Below the pieces are notes generated by a model. That model saw nothing but the letters and a program-made list of their open reading frames with translations, was not told where the DNA came from and made no database searches. A stretch of 33,290 bases of DNA from Candidatus Methylomirabilota bacterium (lineage in GTDB: Bacteria > Methylomirabilota > Methylomirabilia > Rokubacteriales > CSP1-6): assembly GCA_025922915.1 (NCBI GenBank), contig JAICGY010000002.1, positions 1 to 33,290 on the forward strand. The letters run 5' to 3'. Positions 7,460 through 14,619 of this stretch are shown in pieces. The translations under genes and the position numbers were made by a program. Each line of letters starts with the position of its first letter. Position 1 is the stretch's first letter.

Positions 7460-8347
7460 TCAGGTGCGCCGCCAGCCCACGACGGGCTCCGATGGCTCGA
7501 CCGGCTCCTGGCGGTCGAGCACCCGGAAGACGAGGACGAGCACGGCCAGCATGTCGATGGCGCCGCCGGCGCTCCACATGATGACCCCACCCCACCACTG
7601 GTCCTCCAGAGCGCTCACCCCGGCTCCGGCGGCCAGCGCGGCGTACGTCGGATACAGCACCCATGGACTCATGGTCAGCAGCAGGCCCAGCACGGCCTCC
7701 TGGAAGGCCCCCAGGAGGAGATACGCCATCTGCGCGCCGGGATGGGCGGCCGGACGGAGCCGCGGTGCCGCCCCCAGCAGCGGCCACCAGAAGAGCACGC
7801 CGGCGCCGAAGAGGACCACGTGCTCGAGATCGTGCACGAGCCGATCGCCGAGCGCCGCTTCCCAGGCCACGGGGGCGTGCCAGAGCCAGAGCGCCAGCGC
7901 GGAGAGCAGCCAGGCCACCGGCATGGCGGTGAGCGCCCGCCACAGCCCCCGCAGGGAGCCGCCCGGACGGAGCGGTGCGCCGCCCCAGAGTCGCGCCGGC
8001 CGCGGAAGCCCCCACAGGACGACCGGCAACGGGTTGGCGAGGAGGAGGGCCGGGGCCGCCAGCTTCAGCAGGAGGAGATGCTGGACCTTGTGGGCCGAGA
8101 AGCGCGCGTGCGCCCACTGATCCAGCGGAGAGAGGAGCGCGCCGGCGATCGACGCCACGCCCGCCACCGCGGCGGCGAGACGCCAGGGCGGCGCCAGCGC
8201 CGGCCGCCGCGTCCGCAGGCGCCACCAGCCGAGCGCGTAGAGGCCGAGGGCGACGGCCAGGGGAGCGGCGACCTCGGGCCGCCATCCGCCGGTCAGGGCG
8301 GTGGTCGACTCGGCGAGCGTCGGAAGCGAGCCGGCCGGGTGCGCCAT
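7460..8347 (-). CDS. ctaG: Cytochrome c oxidase assembly protein, CtaG (caa3) family
   Basis: A 295-aa membrane protein of the caa3_CtaG family, which helps deliver copper or assemble heme-copper oxidases. About seven hydrophobic helices are visible. Family markers are conserved histidines near membrane faces: HARFSAHKVQHLLLLK around residue 85, LWLWHAPVAWEAA and VHDLEHVVLFGAGVLFWWPL. ATG at 8347 is preferred over the track start (8395) because the 16 extra residues overlap the upstream 30-aa gene and add nothing family-like. It lies 13 nt after that gene and 18 nt before the YeeE/YedE gene. CtaG is usually paired with caa3/aa3 oxidases, so its presence with a cbb3-type CcoN is a notable pairing. 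Confidence 0.87.
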   Translation of the reverse strand: MAHPAGSLPTLAESTTALTGGWRPEVAAPLAVALGLYALGWWRLRTRRPALAPPWRLAAAVAGVASIAGALLSPLDQWAHARFSAHKVQHLLLLKLAAPALLLANPLPVVLWGLPRPARLWGGAPLRPGGSLRGLWRALTAMPVAWLLSALALWLWHAPVAWEAALGDRLVHDLEHVVLFGAGVLFWWPLLGAAPRLRPAAHPGAQMAYLLLGAFQEAVLGLLLTMSPWVLYPTYAALAAGAGVSALEDQWWGGVIMWSAGGAIDMLAVLVLVFRVLDRQEPVEPSEPVVGWRRT

Positions 8348-8360
8348 GCCGCAGCGCGCC

Positions 8361-8453
8361 TCACTTGCGCCAGGTGAGCACCACGACCCAGGCAAAGAAA
8401 ACCAGCGTGCCCACGAGGAAGATCCCGAACGCCAGCATCTCGATCCCCGGCAT
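8361..8453 (-). CDS. 30-aa single-helix membrane protein of the oxidase operon
   Basis: A 30-residue product that is almost entirely one membrane helix (LAFGIFLVGTLVFFAWVVVL) ending TWRK. The ORF track shows it only as the tail of a longer shadow (8361-8720). The case for a real gene is a strong AAGGGAG Shine-Dalgarno 7 nt before the ATG, the 11-nt gap after the 34-aa gene, and the 13-nt gap to ctaG. It is probably a small accessory subunit of the oxidase, comparable in size and topology to CcoQ-like or aa3 subunit-IV-like peptides. No sequence family can be assigned by eye. Confidence 0.6.
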   Translation of the reverse strand: MPGIEMLAFGIFLVGTLVFFAWVVVLTWRK

Positions 8454-8464
8454 CGCGGCTCCCT

Positions 8465-8569
8465 TCACGGGCCCTGCACGACGACCGCCACGACGTTGAA
8501 CAGGGCGTCGCTCGCGAGGATGAGGAGATTCAGCACCGCCAGCCCGAGGAGCAGCCAGACCGCCCTCAT
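8465..8569 (-). CDS. 34-aa single-helix membrane protein of the oxidase operon
   Basis: A 34-residue ORF, absent from the ORF track, starting MRAVWLLLGLAVLNLLIL and ending VVVQGP. It is one hydrophobic helix with a single acidic residue (SDALFN) near the middle. Its ATG overlaps the TGA of the 71-aa gene in an ATGA junction (8566-8569), the coupling pattern seen at several junctions in this window. Its stop is followed 11 nt later by the next ATG. It is probably another small oxidase-associated subunit. Function is unknown. Confidence 0.55.
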   Translation of the reverse strand: MRAVWLLLGLAVLNLLILASDALFNVVAVVVQGP

Positions 8570-8781
8570 CGCGCCAGCCCCGGCCCCAGTCCGCCCCAGA
8601 ACTTGACCAGGTAGTAGACGCCCCAGATGGTGAGCACGGCGTACACGAGCAGCAGCCAGCGGTTGACGAACCCGTGATAGCTACGGATCTCGCCCTGGGC
8701 AAACTCCTCGATGTGGCCACGCTCGCGCTCGTGCTCGGCGATCACCCGGTCCCGGTCGGGTCTATCCTCGGCTGTCGTCAT
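8566..8781 (-). CDS. 71-aa membrane protein resembling the CcoP/FixP N-terminal anchor
   Basis: A 71-residue protein with a charged N-terminal half (RDRVIAEHERERGHIEEFA) and one membrane helix, RWLLLVYAVLTIWGVYYLV. The layout of an acidic EIRSY stretch, an RW just before the helix and aromatics through it resembles the N-terminal membrane domain of CcoP (FixP_N), which normally precedes two cytochrome c domains. Here no heme domain follows; the diheme part is fused to CcoO upstream in the operon. The gene overlaps the CcoS-like gene by 20 nt and the 34-aa gene by 4 nt. The CcoP-anchor idea is inference; it may be an unrelated small oxidase subunit. Confidence 0.65.
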   Translation of the reverse strand: MTTAEDRPDRDRVIAEHERERGHIEEFAQGEIRSYHGFVNRWLLLVYAVLTIWGVYYLVKFWGGLGPGLAR

Positions 8782-8938
8782 GCTCGATGCCCTCGCTCCG
8801 CAGTACCTGGTACCTCGCCCCCTCGACGTGGCGGAGCGCCCCTGAGGCCACCCCCCACAGGAACAGGCACAGGGCGGCCAGGCCCATCAGGAGGGAGACG
8901 AGGAATTCTCCGATCACGAGATAGATCAGCTCCTGCAT
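8762..8938 (-). CDS. CcoS/FixS-like cbb3 oxidase maturation protein
   Basis: A 58-aa ORF missing from the ORF track. One membrane helix (LIYLVIGEFLVSLLMGLAALCLFLW, read in parts) is followed by FLWGVASGALRHVEGARYQVL. This parallels the CcoS/FixS consensus in which W, then SG, an acidic residue, E and RIL follow the helix; CcoS is required for cofactor insertion into CcoN. It starts 3 nt after the stop of the CcoO-type fusion, with GGGGGAGGG overlapping that gene's end as Shine-Dalgarno. It overlaps the next gene by 20 nt. The pattern match is moderate, and the usual DD after SGQ is replaced by RH. Confidence 0.62.
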   Translation of the reverse strand: MQELIYLVIGEFLVSLLMGLAALCLFLWGVASGALRHVEGARYQVLRSEGIEHDDSRG

Positions 8939-8941
8939 CGG

Positions 8942-10582
8942 CTACCTGCCCTCCCCCACGATCCCCTTGTGGAAACGCACCAGCGCCTTGGCGTCCGTCC
9001 GGTCCGGCGCCGCGGGGTCCAGGGCCAGCCGGGAGCTGCGATGGGCTTCCTGGTCGGGCCGGTTGAGTCGCTCGAGGACGTCGGGGGCCAGCTTCAGCCG
9101 CTCGCCGGTCAGGGGGTCGTTGAACGCGGAGAAGGACAGCACGAAGTAGCTGATGGCCCAGCGATCCTCCTCGCCCAGCGCATCGGCGAAGGAAGGCATC
9201 GGCGTCCCGTCCAGCCCGGTGGTCATGGTCCGGAAGATGTCGCGCACGTCGGCCCCGCCCTTGAACTGGCCCTTCGTGAAGTCGGCGGGCAGGATCGGGA
9301 AGCCCAGGTCGTCCTCGAGCTGGTCCGCCGACGGGCCGTCACCCTTTCCGGTATCGCCGTGGCACTGGAAGCACTTGGCCTTGACGTACCACTCCTTGCC
9401 CCGGGCCAGCAGCTCCGGCGTGGCCGGCGGGGGCTGACCGATGAGGACGGGCGTCTCCGGCTTCTCCTCCTTCCAGCGCTCGGAGAAGGTCTTGATGAAG
9501 GTCAGCACGGCCAGGCGGTCCTTCTCGTGAAGCTCGTGCCAGGTGGGCATGGCCGTGAACCGGACTCCCGTATTGACCGTCCGGAAGAGGTCGCCGTCGG
9601 TGGGCAGCGATCCCGACGGCGTCGTCCGGAACTTGAAGGCGCCCACGACGAAGTTGCGGGGCCGGGGGTTGAGGAAGGTCGCCACGGGTCCGTTGCCGTC
9701 GCCCTTGACGCCGTGACAGCCCACGCACCGACGCTCGTAGACCTCCCGCCCGCGCGCCTCCAGCTCCTCGGTGCGCGGGATCGACATCACGCTGGCCGAG
9801 AGGTTCTGGGGCTCGAAGACGTCCCGCCAGGCCCCCCGGTTCATCCCGAGCTTCTGGATGTAGGCCACGAGCCCGCGGAGCTCCTCGGTGGGCACGACGA
9901 CCGTCAGGATCTTGCCCTTCCAGGTCTCCAGCGCGTTGTAGGGCTCGGGGAGATTCTCGACGTCCAGCACCGGCGTGCCGTCCGTCTGCTCGGCGAAGGC
10001 GAGCCCCTCGGGATTCGGATGGAGCCGGATCGCCCGGTCGGCCCGGCCGCTGAACAGGGCCGCCAGCGCGGGCGAGTCGCCCAGCGCGGCCTGCCCCTCC
10101 TTCTCGACGACCGGCACGCGGGCGGTCCGGAACAGCCAGGGGAAGCGCGGCATGATCGAGTCGGGCACCACCATGGTCGGATCCCAGTGGTGGGCGTAGT
10201 GCCACTGGTCGGAGTACTTGAGGCCCACGCGCGTGAGGTCGGGGCCGATGCGCCGGGTGGACAGCAGATGGGGCCGGTCGTGCGCGTACTCCCCGACCTG
10301 GGAGACCGGCCCCCAGCGGAATTCCTCGCCGGTGACCGGACGCACGAACTGGCTGTGACAGTACCAGCACCCTTCGCGCTGGTAGACGTCGCGGCCCAGC
10401 TGCTCCAGCGGCGTGTACGGCGTGGCGTCGTACCAGACCCACTTGACCTGCCCGAGCTCGTTGCGCACGGCGCGGGTGGCGCGCGTCTCCCGCGACTCGG
10501 GAATGGCGATCGGCAGGATGCCCTGGACGAAGATGGCCAGCGAGATGAAGAAGAACCCGGCGCCCAGAGCGTAGGTCCTCAC
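8942..10582 (-). CDS. CcoO-diheme cytochrome c fusion, cbb3-type oxidase subunit
   Basis: A 546-aa triheme protein. Residues 1-26 form the membrane anchor. Residues 40-250 are a CcoO/FixO domain with heme motif C72-WYC-H76 and MPRFPWLF (M144, likely axial ligand). Residues 270-370 carry a second cytochrome c domain (C286-VGC-H290, M345 in FTAMPTWH). Residues 390-490 carry a third (C404-FQC-H408, M462 in GTPMPSF). Canonical CcoO is about 200-240 aa with one heme, and the two extra hemes are normally on CcoP, so this looks like CcoO plus the soluble part of CcoP in one chain. It passes electrons from periplasmic donors to CcoN. The GTG start lies 3 nt after the ccoN stop, implying coupled translation. 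Confidence 0.88.
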   Translation of the reverse strand: MRTYALGAGFFFISLAIFVQGILPIAIPESRETRATRAVRNELGQVKWVWYDATPYTPLEQLGRDVYQREGCWYCHSQFVRPVTGEEFRWGPVSQVGEYAHDRPHLLSTRRIGPDLTRVGLKYSDQWHYAHHWDPTMVVPDSIMPRFPWLFRTARVPVVEKEGQAALGDSPALAALFSGRADRAIRLHPNPEGLAFAEQTDGTPVLDVENLPEPYNALETWKGKILTVVVPTEELRGLVAYIQKLGMNRGAWRDVFEPQNLSASVMSIPRTEELEARGREVYERRCVGCHGVKGDGNGPVATFLNPRPRNFVVGAFKFRTTPSGSLPTDGDLFRTVNTGVRFTAMPTWHELHEKDRLAVLTFIKTFSERWKEEKPETPVLIGQPPPATPELLARGKEWYVKAKCFQCHGDTGKGDGPSADQLEDDLGFPILPADFTKGQFKGGADVRDIFRTMTTGLDGTPMPSFADALGEEDRWAISYFVLSFSAFNDPLTGERLKLAPDVLERLNRPDQEAHRSSRLALDPAAPDRTDAKALVRFHKGIVGEGR

Positions 10583-10585
10583 CCG

Positions 10586-12001
10586 TCACACTCGGGCCAG
10601 CCGCTCGAGCGGCTGATGGCGGGCCGGCAGGCTCGGCAGGGGCGTGCCGGCCAGGGCGGTCCGCATGAAGTTGTAGACCAGGAGCGACATGCCGACGTCC
10701 ATCGAGATGCCGGCGAAGGTCCGGATGAGCCAGAAGGGCTTCAGGGTGACCATCGTGTCGACCCACTCGGCGCCCCCGATCAGCATGTAGCCCTGTTGCA
10801 GCCCTTGTGAGGAGAGGACCAGCCCCATCGTGGAGATGCCGAGCGTGATGAGCCAGAAGCTCCAGTTCCCGAGCCGGAAGCTCCAGAGGTCGCGGCCCCA
10901 CAACCGCGGCCACACGTAGATGGCCCCGGCCATCGCCCAGACCACGAAGGTCCCGAACACGGTCAGGTGCGAGTGCGAGATCACGAAGTCCGTGAAATGG
11001 GTGGGGCGCTGGATCCACCGAAGGGCTTCCGTCGAGCCCTGGAAGCAGCCGACGAGGTACATGATGGCCCCCATCATCAGGAACTTGGCCGGGAGGTTGC
11101 GAGAGAAGCCCTGCCAGTGCCCGATCATGGTCCCGAAGAAGTTCTGGAGCACGGTCCACACCGGGATGATGAGCATCATCGAGGCGACGATGGCGATGGT
11201 CTCGGCCCAGTCGGCGATCGGGCTGAAGAGGTAGTGGTGGATCCCCACGAACGGGTAGAAGAACGCCAGCGACCAGAAGCCGATCAGCGAGAGCTTGTGG
11301 CTGTAGATCGGAGCCCGCACCGACGCCGGCAGGAAGTAGTAGATCAGCACGTAGCCCGCGGGGGTGATCCAGAGGCCGACCACGTAGTGGATGAACAGCC
11401 CGTGCAGCGCCGCGTTGTTGATCCCGGCCGCGGTCCAGTAGGGCCCGACCACGAGGAGCACGAGGTTGATGCTGGTCCAGACCAGCGCCCCGATGAGGTA
11501 CCAGAGACTCACGTAGAGCTGGCGCTGCACGCGGCGGCCGATGGTCATGAGGTGCTGCAGGGTCAGCAGCCAGACCAGTGCCACCACCACGACCAGGTTG
11601 GGCAGGGGGATCTCCCCCGCCTCCCAGCCGCGGTTGGCGCCCAGCACCGAGAAGGCCAGGAAGGTGGCGGCCAGGTTGAGGTTCCAGATCCAGAGCAGCG
11701 GATAACCCCAGCGCTCCTTCCACATCGGCACCCCGGCCAGACGCGGGGTCACGTAGTAGATGAGCCCGATGAACAGCGTGGAGAAGGCCCCCCAGATGAC
11801 GCCGTTGACGTGCACGGGCCGGAGCCGGCCGAAGGTGAGCCACGACTGCTCGCCGAGGAAGGCGGGGTAGTTGAACTTCGTGGAGACGATCACCCCGATG
11901 GTCGGTGCGAACATCAGCCAGAAGAAGCCCCAGAGGAGCCATCCCCGGATCAGCCGGGGATCGATGAGCTCGTCGTTCCGGGTTCTCGCAACCTCGTTCA
12001 T
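10586..12001 (-). CDS. ccoN: cbb3-type cytochrome c oxidase catalytic subunit I (CcoN-like)
   Basis: A 471-aa heme-copper oxidase subunit I with about 12 helices that reduces O2 in the inner membrane. Visible ligands are His of RPVHVNGVIWG (heme b), His of FIHYVVGLW (CuB), the HH pair in VGIHHYLFSPIADW (CuB), and HSH in ISHSHLTVFG (high-spin heme and heme b). Tyr six residues before the HH pair (FFYPFVGIHH) sits where C-family oxidases carry their active-site tyrosine, supporting cbb3 type rather than aa3. Length is typical. ATG at 12001, with GGAG upstream, starts the recognisable protein; the track's 12937 start overruns SoxYZ. A NorB-like nitric oxide reductase is less likely given this tyrosine. 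Confidence 0.9.
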   Translation of the reverse strand: MNEVARTRNDELIDPRLIRGWLLWGFFWLMFAPTIGVIVSTKFNYPAFLGEQSWLTFGRLRPVHVNGVIWGAFSTLFIGLIYYVTPRLAGVPMWKERWGYPLLWIWNLNLAATFLAFSVLGANRGWEAGEIPLPNLVVVVALVWLLTLQHLMTIGRRVQRQLYVSLWYLIGALVWTSINLVLLVVGPYWTAAGINNAALHGLFIHYVVGLWITPAGYVLIYYFLPASVRAPIYSHKLSLIGFWSLAFFYPFVGIHHYLFSPIADWAETIAIVASMMLIIPVWTVLQNFFGTMIGHWQGFSRNLPAKFLMMGAIMYLVGCFQGSTEALRWIQRPTHFTDFVISHSHLTVFGTFVVWAMAGAIYVWPRLWGRDLWSFRLGNWSFWLITLGISTMGLVLSSQGLQQGYMLIGGAEWVDTMVTLKPFWLIRTFAGISMDVGMSLLVYNFMRTALAGTPLPSLPARHQPLERLARV

Positions 12002-12027
12002 CGGTGTGTCTCCGTCCGCAGCCCGGA

Positions 12028-12945
12028 TCAGGCCAGGGGCAGGTCCCGGCTGGCCTCGAACCGCTCGCCACGACTGCTGGTGACCACCACGCGGAGGGGC
12101 CCGCGGTGCCGGGCGCGCACCCGGAAGCCGATGAAGGGGTTGTCGCTGAGCGCCGAGGTCAGCTCGAACCGGCTCAGCGGCTCCGCGCCGTAGCGCACCT
12201 CGATCGTCTGCACGTAGAGGGGCTCGGACTCCTGGACGAACCGGCCCTCGCGAAGGGCCAGGCCCGTGCGGCTGGGATGCCGCATGAGGATCTGGACCAG
12301 CACGAGGGCGTCCCGGCGGACGAGGCCGCGCTTGAGCAGCTCGGGCACCCGGATGACCGGGGCACCGACCTCCTGGGGGGCCACCCGCGTCGGGGCCGGG
12401 CTGGCGCAGCCGCCCACGCCGTCCGGGATGGTGATGGGACGGCTCGCCGACCACCGGCCGTCCCGTGTGCACTCCGCCGTCGCCGTCACCACCGAGCGCC
12501 CCGTGTGCATGCGGCACTGGAACGAGAGGTAGACCTGCCCGTTGGCCGGCGAGAGGTGAAACACTCCCTTGGAGGGAACGGGATCGCTCTCGTTCGTGAC
12601 GTGAATGGTCGTGATGTGATGCGAGGGCTCCATCGGGTGATCCATCCTGATCACGACGGGGACCTTGGCGCCGTCGCCGGCCACGATAGGCACCTCGAGC
12701 CGGGGCCGGTGCAGCCGCTCGAGCGGAGAGGCGGCGTCCCGGTCGTCCAGCGCCCCGGAGTGGCGGCGCGGCGCCGCCGCCCCGGCCGGGCGGGGCGTCT
12801 CGCCGAGGAGCCAGATCGCCCCGGCGGCGAGGCCCAGGAAGCGGCGTCGCGAGCCGAGCCCATCCGGGCGAGACCGGGCCAGGTCGGGCGGCATTCGCGT
12901 GCCCCCGCCCGCCGCCGTCCCGGGCTCGCCCCACCATCGGGTCAT
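12028..12945 (-). CDS. Fused SoxY-SoxZ sulfur carrier protein, Tat-exported
   Basis: A 305-aa fusion of the two Sox carrier subunits. A Tat signal (SRRRFLGLAAGAIWLL, residues 32-47) exports it folded. Residues 80-180 are SoxY-like (HPMEPSHHITTIHV, then QVYLSFQCRMHTG) and end at GGC with C180, the swinging-arm cysteine that holds sulfur intermediates. Residues 195-303 are SoxZ-like (ILMRHPSRTGL, FVQESEPLYVQTIEVRYG, SDNPFIGFRVRA). SoxY and SoxZ are usually separate, with the cysteine near the SoxY C-terminus; here it is in the linker. Fused SoxYZ-like carriers also occur beside quinoprotein dehydrogenases, but none is present here. The start could also be ATG 12894, which gives a shorter, more typical Tat n-region. 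Confidence 0.85.
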   Translation of the reverse strand: MTRWWGEPGTAAGGGTRMPPDLARSRPDGLGSRRRFLGLAAGAIWLLGETPRPAGAAAPRRHSGALDDRDAASPLERLHRPRLEVPIVAGDGAKVPVVIRMDHPMEPSHHITTIHVTNESDPVPSKGVFHLSPANGQVYLSFQCRMHTGRSVVTATAECTRDGRWSASRPITIPDGVGGCASPAPTRVAPQEVGAPVIRVPELLKRGLVRRDALVLVQILMRHPSRTGLALREGRFVQESEPLYVQTIEVRYGAEPLSRFELTSALSDNPFIGFRVRARHRGPLRVVVTSSRGERFEASRDLPLA

Positions 12946-12972
12946 CGTCGGGTCACGTCCGCGCCGATCGGC

Positions 12973-13440
12973 TCAGTGCCGGCCGGTGTCGAGCTTGGAG
13001 CCGCGGTTGGCCCAGTAGATGTAGGCTTCCAGGGCCTTCATCGCCGGCCCGTCCGGATCGATCTTGACGCCCTCGTTGGGCTTCTCGATGCACCAGTTGA
13101 TCATGTCCCGCAGCGTGGCGAACGCGTTCATCTGCTCCTGGAACTTCGGGAACTCGTGCGGATGACTGTCGGAGGCGAAGGGATGGCACATGGCGCACGC
13201 CATCCCGGTGTTGGACAGCTTGATGTTCATCTGCTTCTCGGTGTCGGCGTCCCCGTGAAACAGGAGATCGCCGAGCCGGACCTGCTCCATCAGGACCTGC
13301 TGGAACGCGTCGAGCTGCTCCTGCGAGTGCTTCGCCTTGTGGGCGAGGGCCGGCGCCGGGCCCCAGAGCGAGCTGGCACCAGCCCCCAGCAGTCCGAGCA
13401 GCCCCGCTCCCAGCGCGGCCAGCGCGAGTTTCCCCTTCAT
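12973..13440 (-). CDS. Small periplasmic monoheme cytochrome c (SoxA/TsdA-like features)
   Basis: A 155-aa exported cytochrome c. Residues 1-33 form a signal peptide ending ALA. The single heme motif is C82-AMC-H86 (GMACAMCHPFASDSHPH). Further on are TLRDMINWCIEKPNEG (C117) and PAMKALEAYIYWANRG (M134). The NWCIEKP...A-M-x-A-L-x-x-Y sequence is the pattern I associate with cytochromes of the SoxA/TsdA type that act on thiosulfate; M134 could be the distal ligand. It lies between the phosphoesterase (19 nt) and SoxYZ (27 nt), so it may load sulfur onto the carrier or shuttle electrons to the oxidase. Cytochrome c is certain; the enzymatic role is inference. Confidence 0.82.
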   Translation of the reverse strand: MKGKLALAALGAGLLGLLGAGASSLWGPAPALAHKAKHSQEQLDAFQQVLMEQVRLGDLLFHGDADTEKQMNIKLSNTGMACAMCHPFASDSHPHEFPKFQEQMNAFATLRDMINWCIEKPNEGVKIDPDGPAMKALEAYIYWANRGSKLDTGRH

Positions 13441-13459
13441 GGCTCTTCCCCCGGCTCTC

Positions 13460-14602
13460 CTAGTAGGGCCACATGCGATCGGCGATCCTGGGATGCAGGA
13501 TCTGGTTGACGTTGTCCGCCGTGCCGGAATCCACCACGGACTCGGCGAAGACCTCCTTGCGGCCCCACATCACGTACTCGTTCTCGATCCGGCCGGCCGC
13601 GCCGGCCGTGAGCTTCGAGTAGCCCACGCCGTCGAAGTGGTCCCCGGGGTCGGCCCGGATCATGGGCTTGGTCAGCGGGGGCACGCCCTGCGGCGCATAG
13701 GGCCACGGCCAGGACGTGGCCAGCATCCCGATGGAGCGCATCGAGCCGAGCTCGTTGTACAGCACCTGATGCGTGTGGCCGTGGATGTTGGTGACGTTGC
13801 TGAAGGGCTTGAGGATCTCGTTGACCTCCCGCCAGTCGCGCGTCCAGAAGTTCCATGGGGGGTAGTACTCGTAGAGGGGCGTGTGGGTGAAGACCACGAG
13901 CGGCCGGTCCTTGGCCCAGCCCGACACCGTCTGCTGGAGCCACTGGCGCTGCTCGTCGCCGACGCCGGCCCAGGGCCCGGCCACGCTGCCGTCCAGCGTG
14001 GCCATGTGGCCCATCCGCTCCTTCGGCGACATCTTCTTGGCGGACCAGTAGTCGGGGGCGAACCCCACGGTGTTGAGGCCGATGAAGCGCACGCCGTTGT
14101 GGTCGAACGTCCAGGGGGTCTTGCCGAACATCCGTTCCCACTTGGCGCCCATGTCCAGGTACCAGTCGTGCTCACCGGGGATGAAGTGCTTCTTGATGGT
14201 GAGCTCCTTGAGGATGTCCGCTCCCAGGTCTATCTCCACGGGATCCCCGAGCTGCGCCAGGTCCCCGCCGAAGATGAGGAAGTCCGCGGGCGGGCTCATG
14301 GCCTTGATCTCCTTCACGGCCCGCACCGTCTTGTCCACGAACCGGGTGTTGACGTCCTTGGGGTACAGATGGGTGTCCGAGAGCCAGGCGAACTTGAAGG
14401 CGGCCTGCTGGCCGAAGGCCAGGTCGAGCGTGTTGATGACGGGGAACCATCCGACCGAGGCCACGCCGGCCGCGGTGCCGGCCAGGATGGCCTTGTTGAT
14501 GAACAGCCTTCGAGTGATCGCCAGGGATCCATCCGGGCGCCCGCCCGTGTCGATCTCCATGGCGACCTGCCGCGGGTCGAGGTCGACCTCCCGTGGCTCC
14601 AT
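13460..14602 (-). CDS. Tat-exported calcineurin-like metallophosphoesterase
   Basis: A 380-aa protein with a twin-arginine signal (ITRRLFINKAILAGTAAG, R31-R32). The metallophosphoesterase motifs appear in order: DTH (D76, H78), GGDLAQ (D114), PGEHDW (144-146), FTHTPLY (H240) and NIHGHTHQ (274-278). The third motif is normally GNHD/E with Asn as a metal ligand; here Asn is replaced by Glu. The family hydrolyses phosphoesters with a dinuclear metal site, and SoxB, the Sox sulfate-releasing enzyme, has a related fold. Start ATG 14602 has AAAGGAG upstream and lies 17 nt after the cupredoxin-like gene; the track start 15163 is an overrun. Its place beside SoxYZ with no SoxB raises the idea of a SoxB stand-in, which is unproven. 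Confidence 0.85.
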   Translation of the reverse strand: MEPREVDLDPRQVAMEIDTGGRPDGSLAITRRLFINKAILAGTAAGVASVGWFPVINTLDLAFGQQAAFKFAWLSDTHLYPKDVNTRFVDKTVRAVKEIKAMSPPADFLIFGGDLAQLGDPVEIDLGADILKELTIKKHFIPGEHDWYLDMGAKWERMFGKTPWTFDHNGVRFIGLNTVGFAPDYWSAKKMSPKERMGHMATLDGSVAGPWAGVGDEQRQWLQQTVSGWAKDRPLVVFTHTPLYEYYPPWNFWTRDWREVNEILKPFSNVTNIHGHTHQVLYNELGSMRSIGMLATSWPWPYAPQGVPPLTKPMIRADPGDHFDGVGYSKLTAGAAGRIENEYVMWGRKEVFAESVVDSGTADNVNQILHPRIADRMWPY

Positions 14603-14619
14603 GGCCGCTCCTTTCTCGG

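Noticed and set aside
9339-12071. 910-aa minus-strand ORF overlapping ccoN and the CcoO fusion
   Set aside because: Out-of-frame shadow on the same strand with no family motifs; the CcoN and CcoO frames carry all conserved ligands.
13460-14602. Direct call of SoxB
   Set aside because: At 380 aa it is too short and lacks the 5'-nucleotidase C-terminal domain of SoxB; only the phosphoesterase core is visible.
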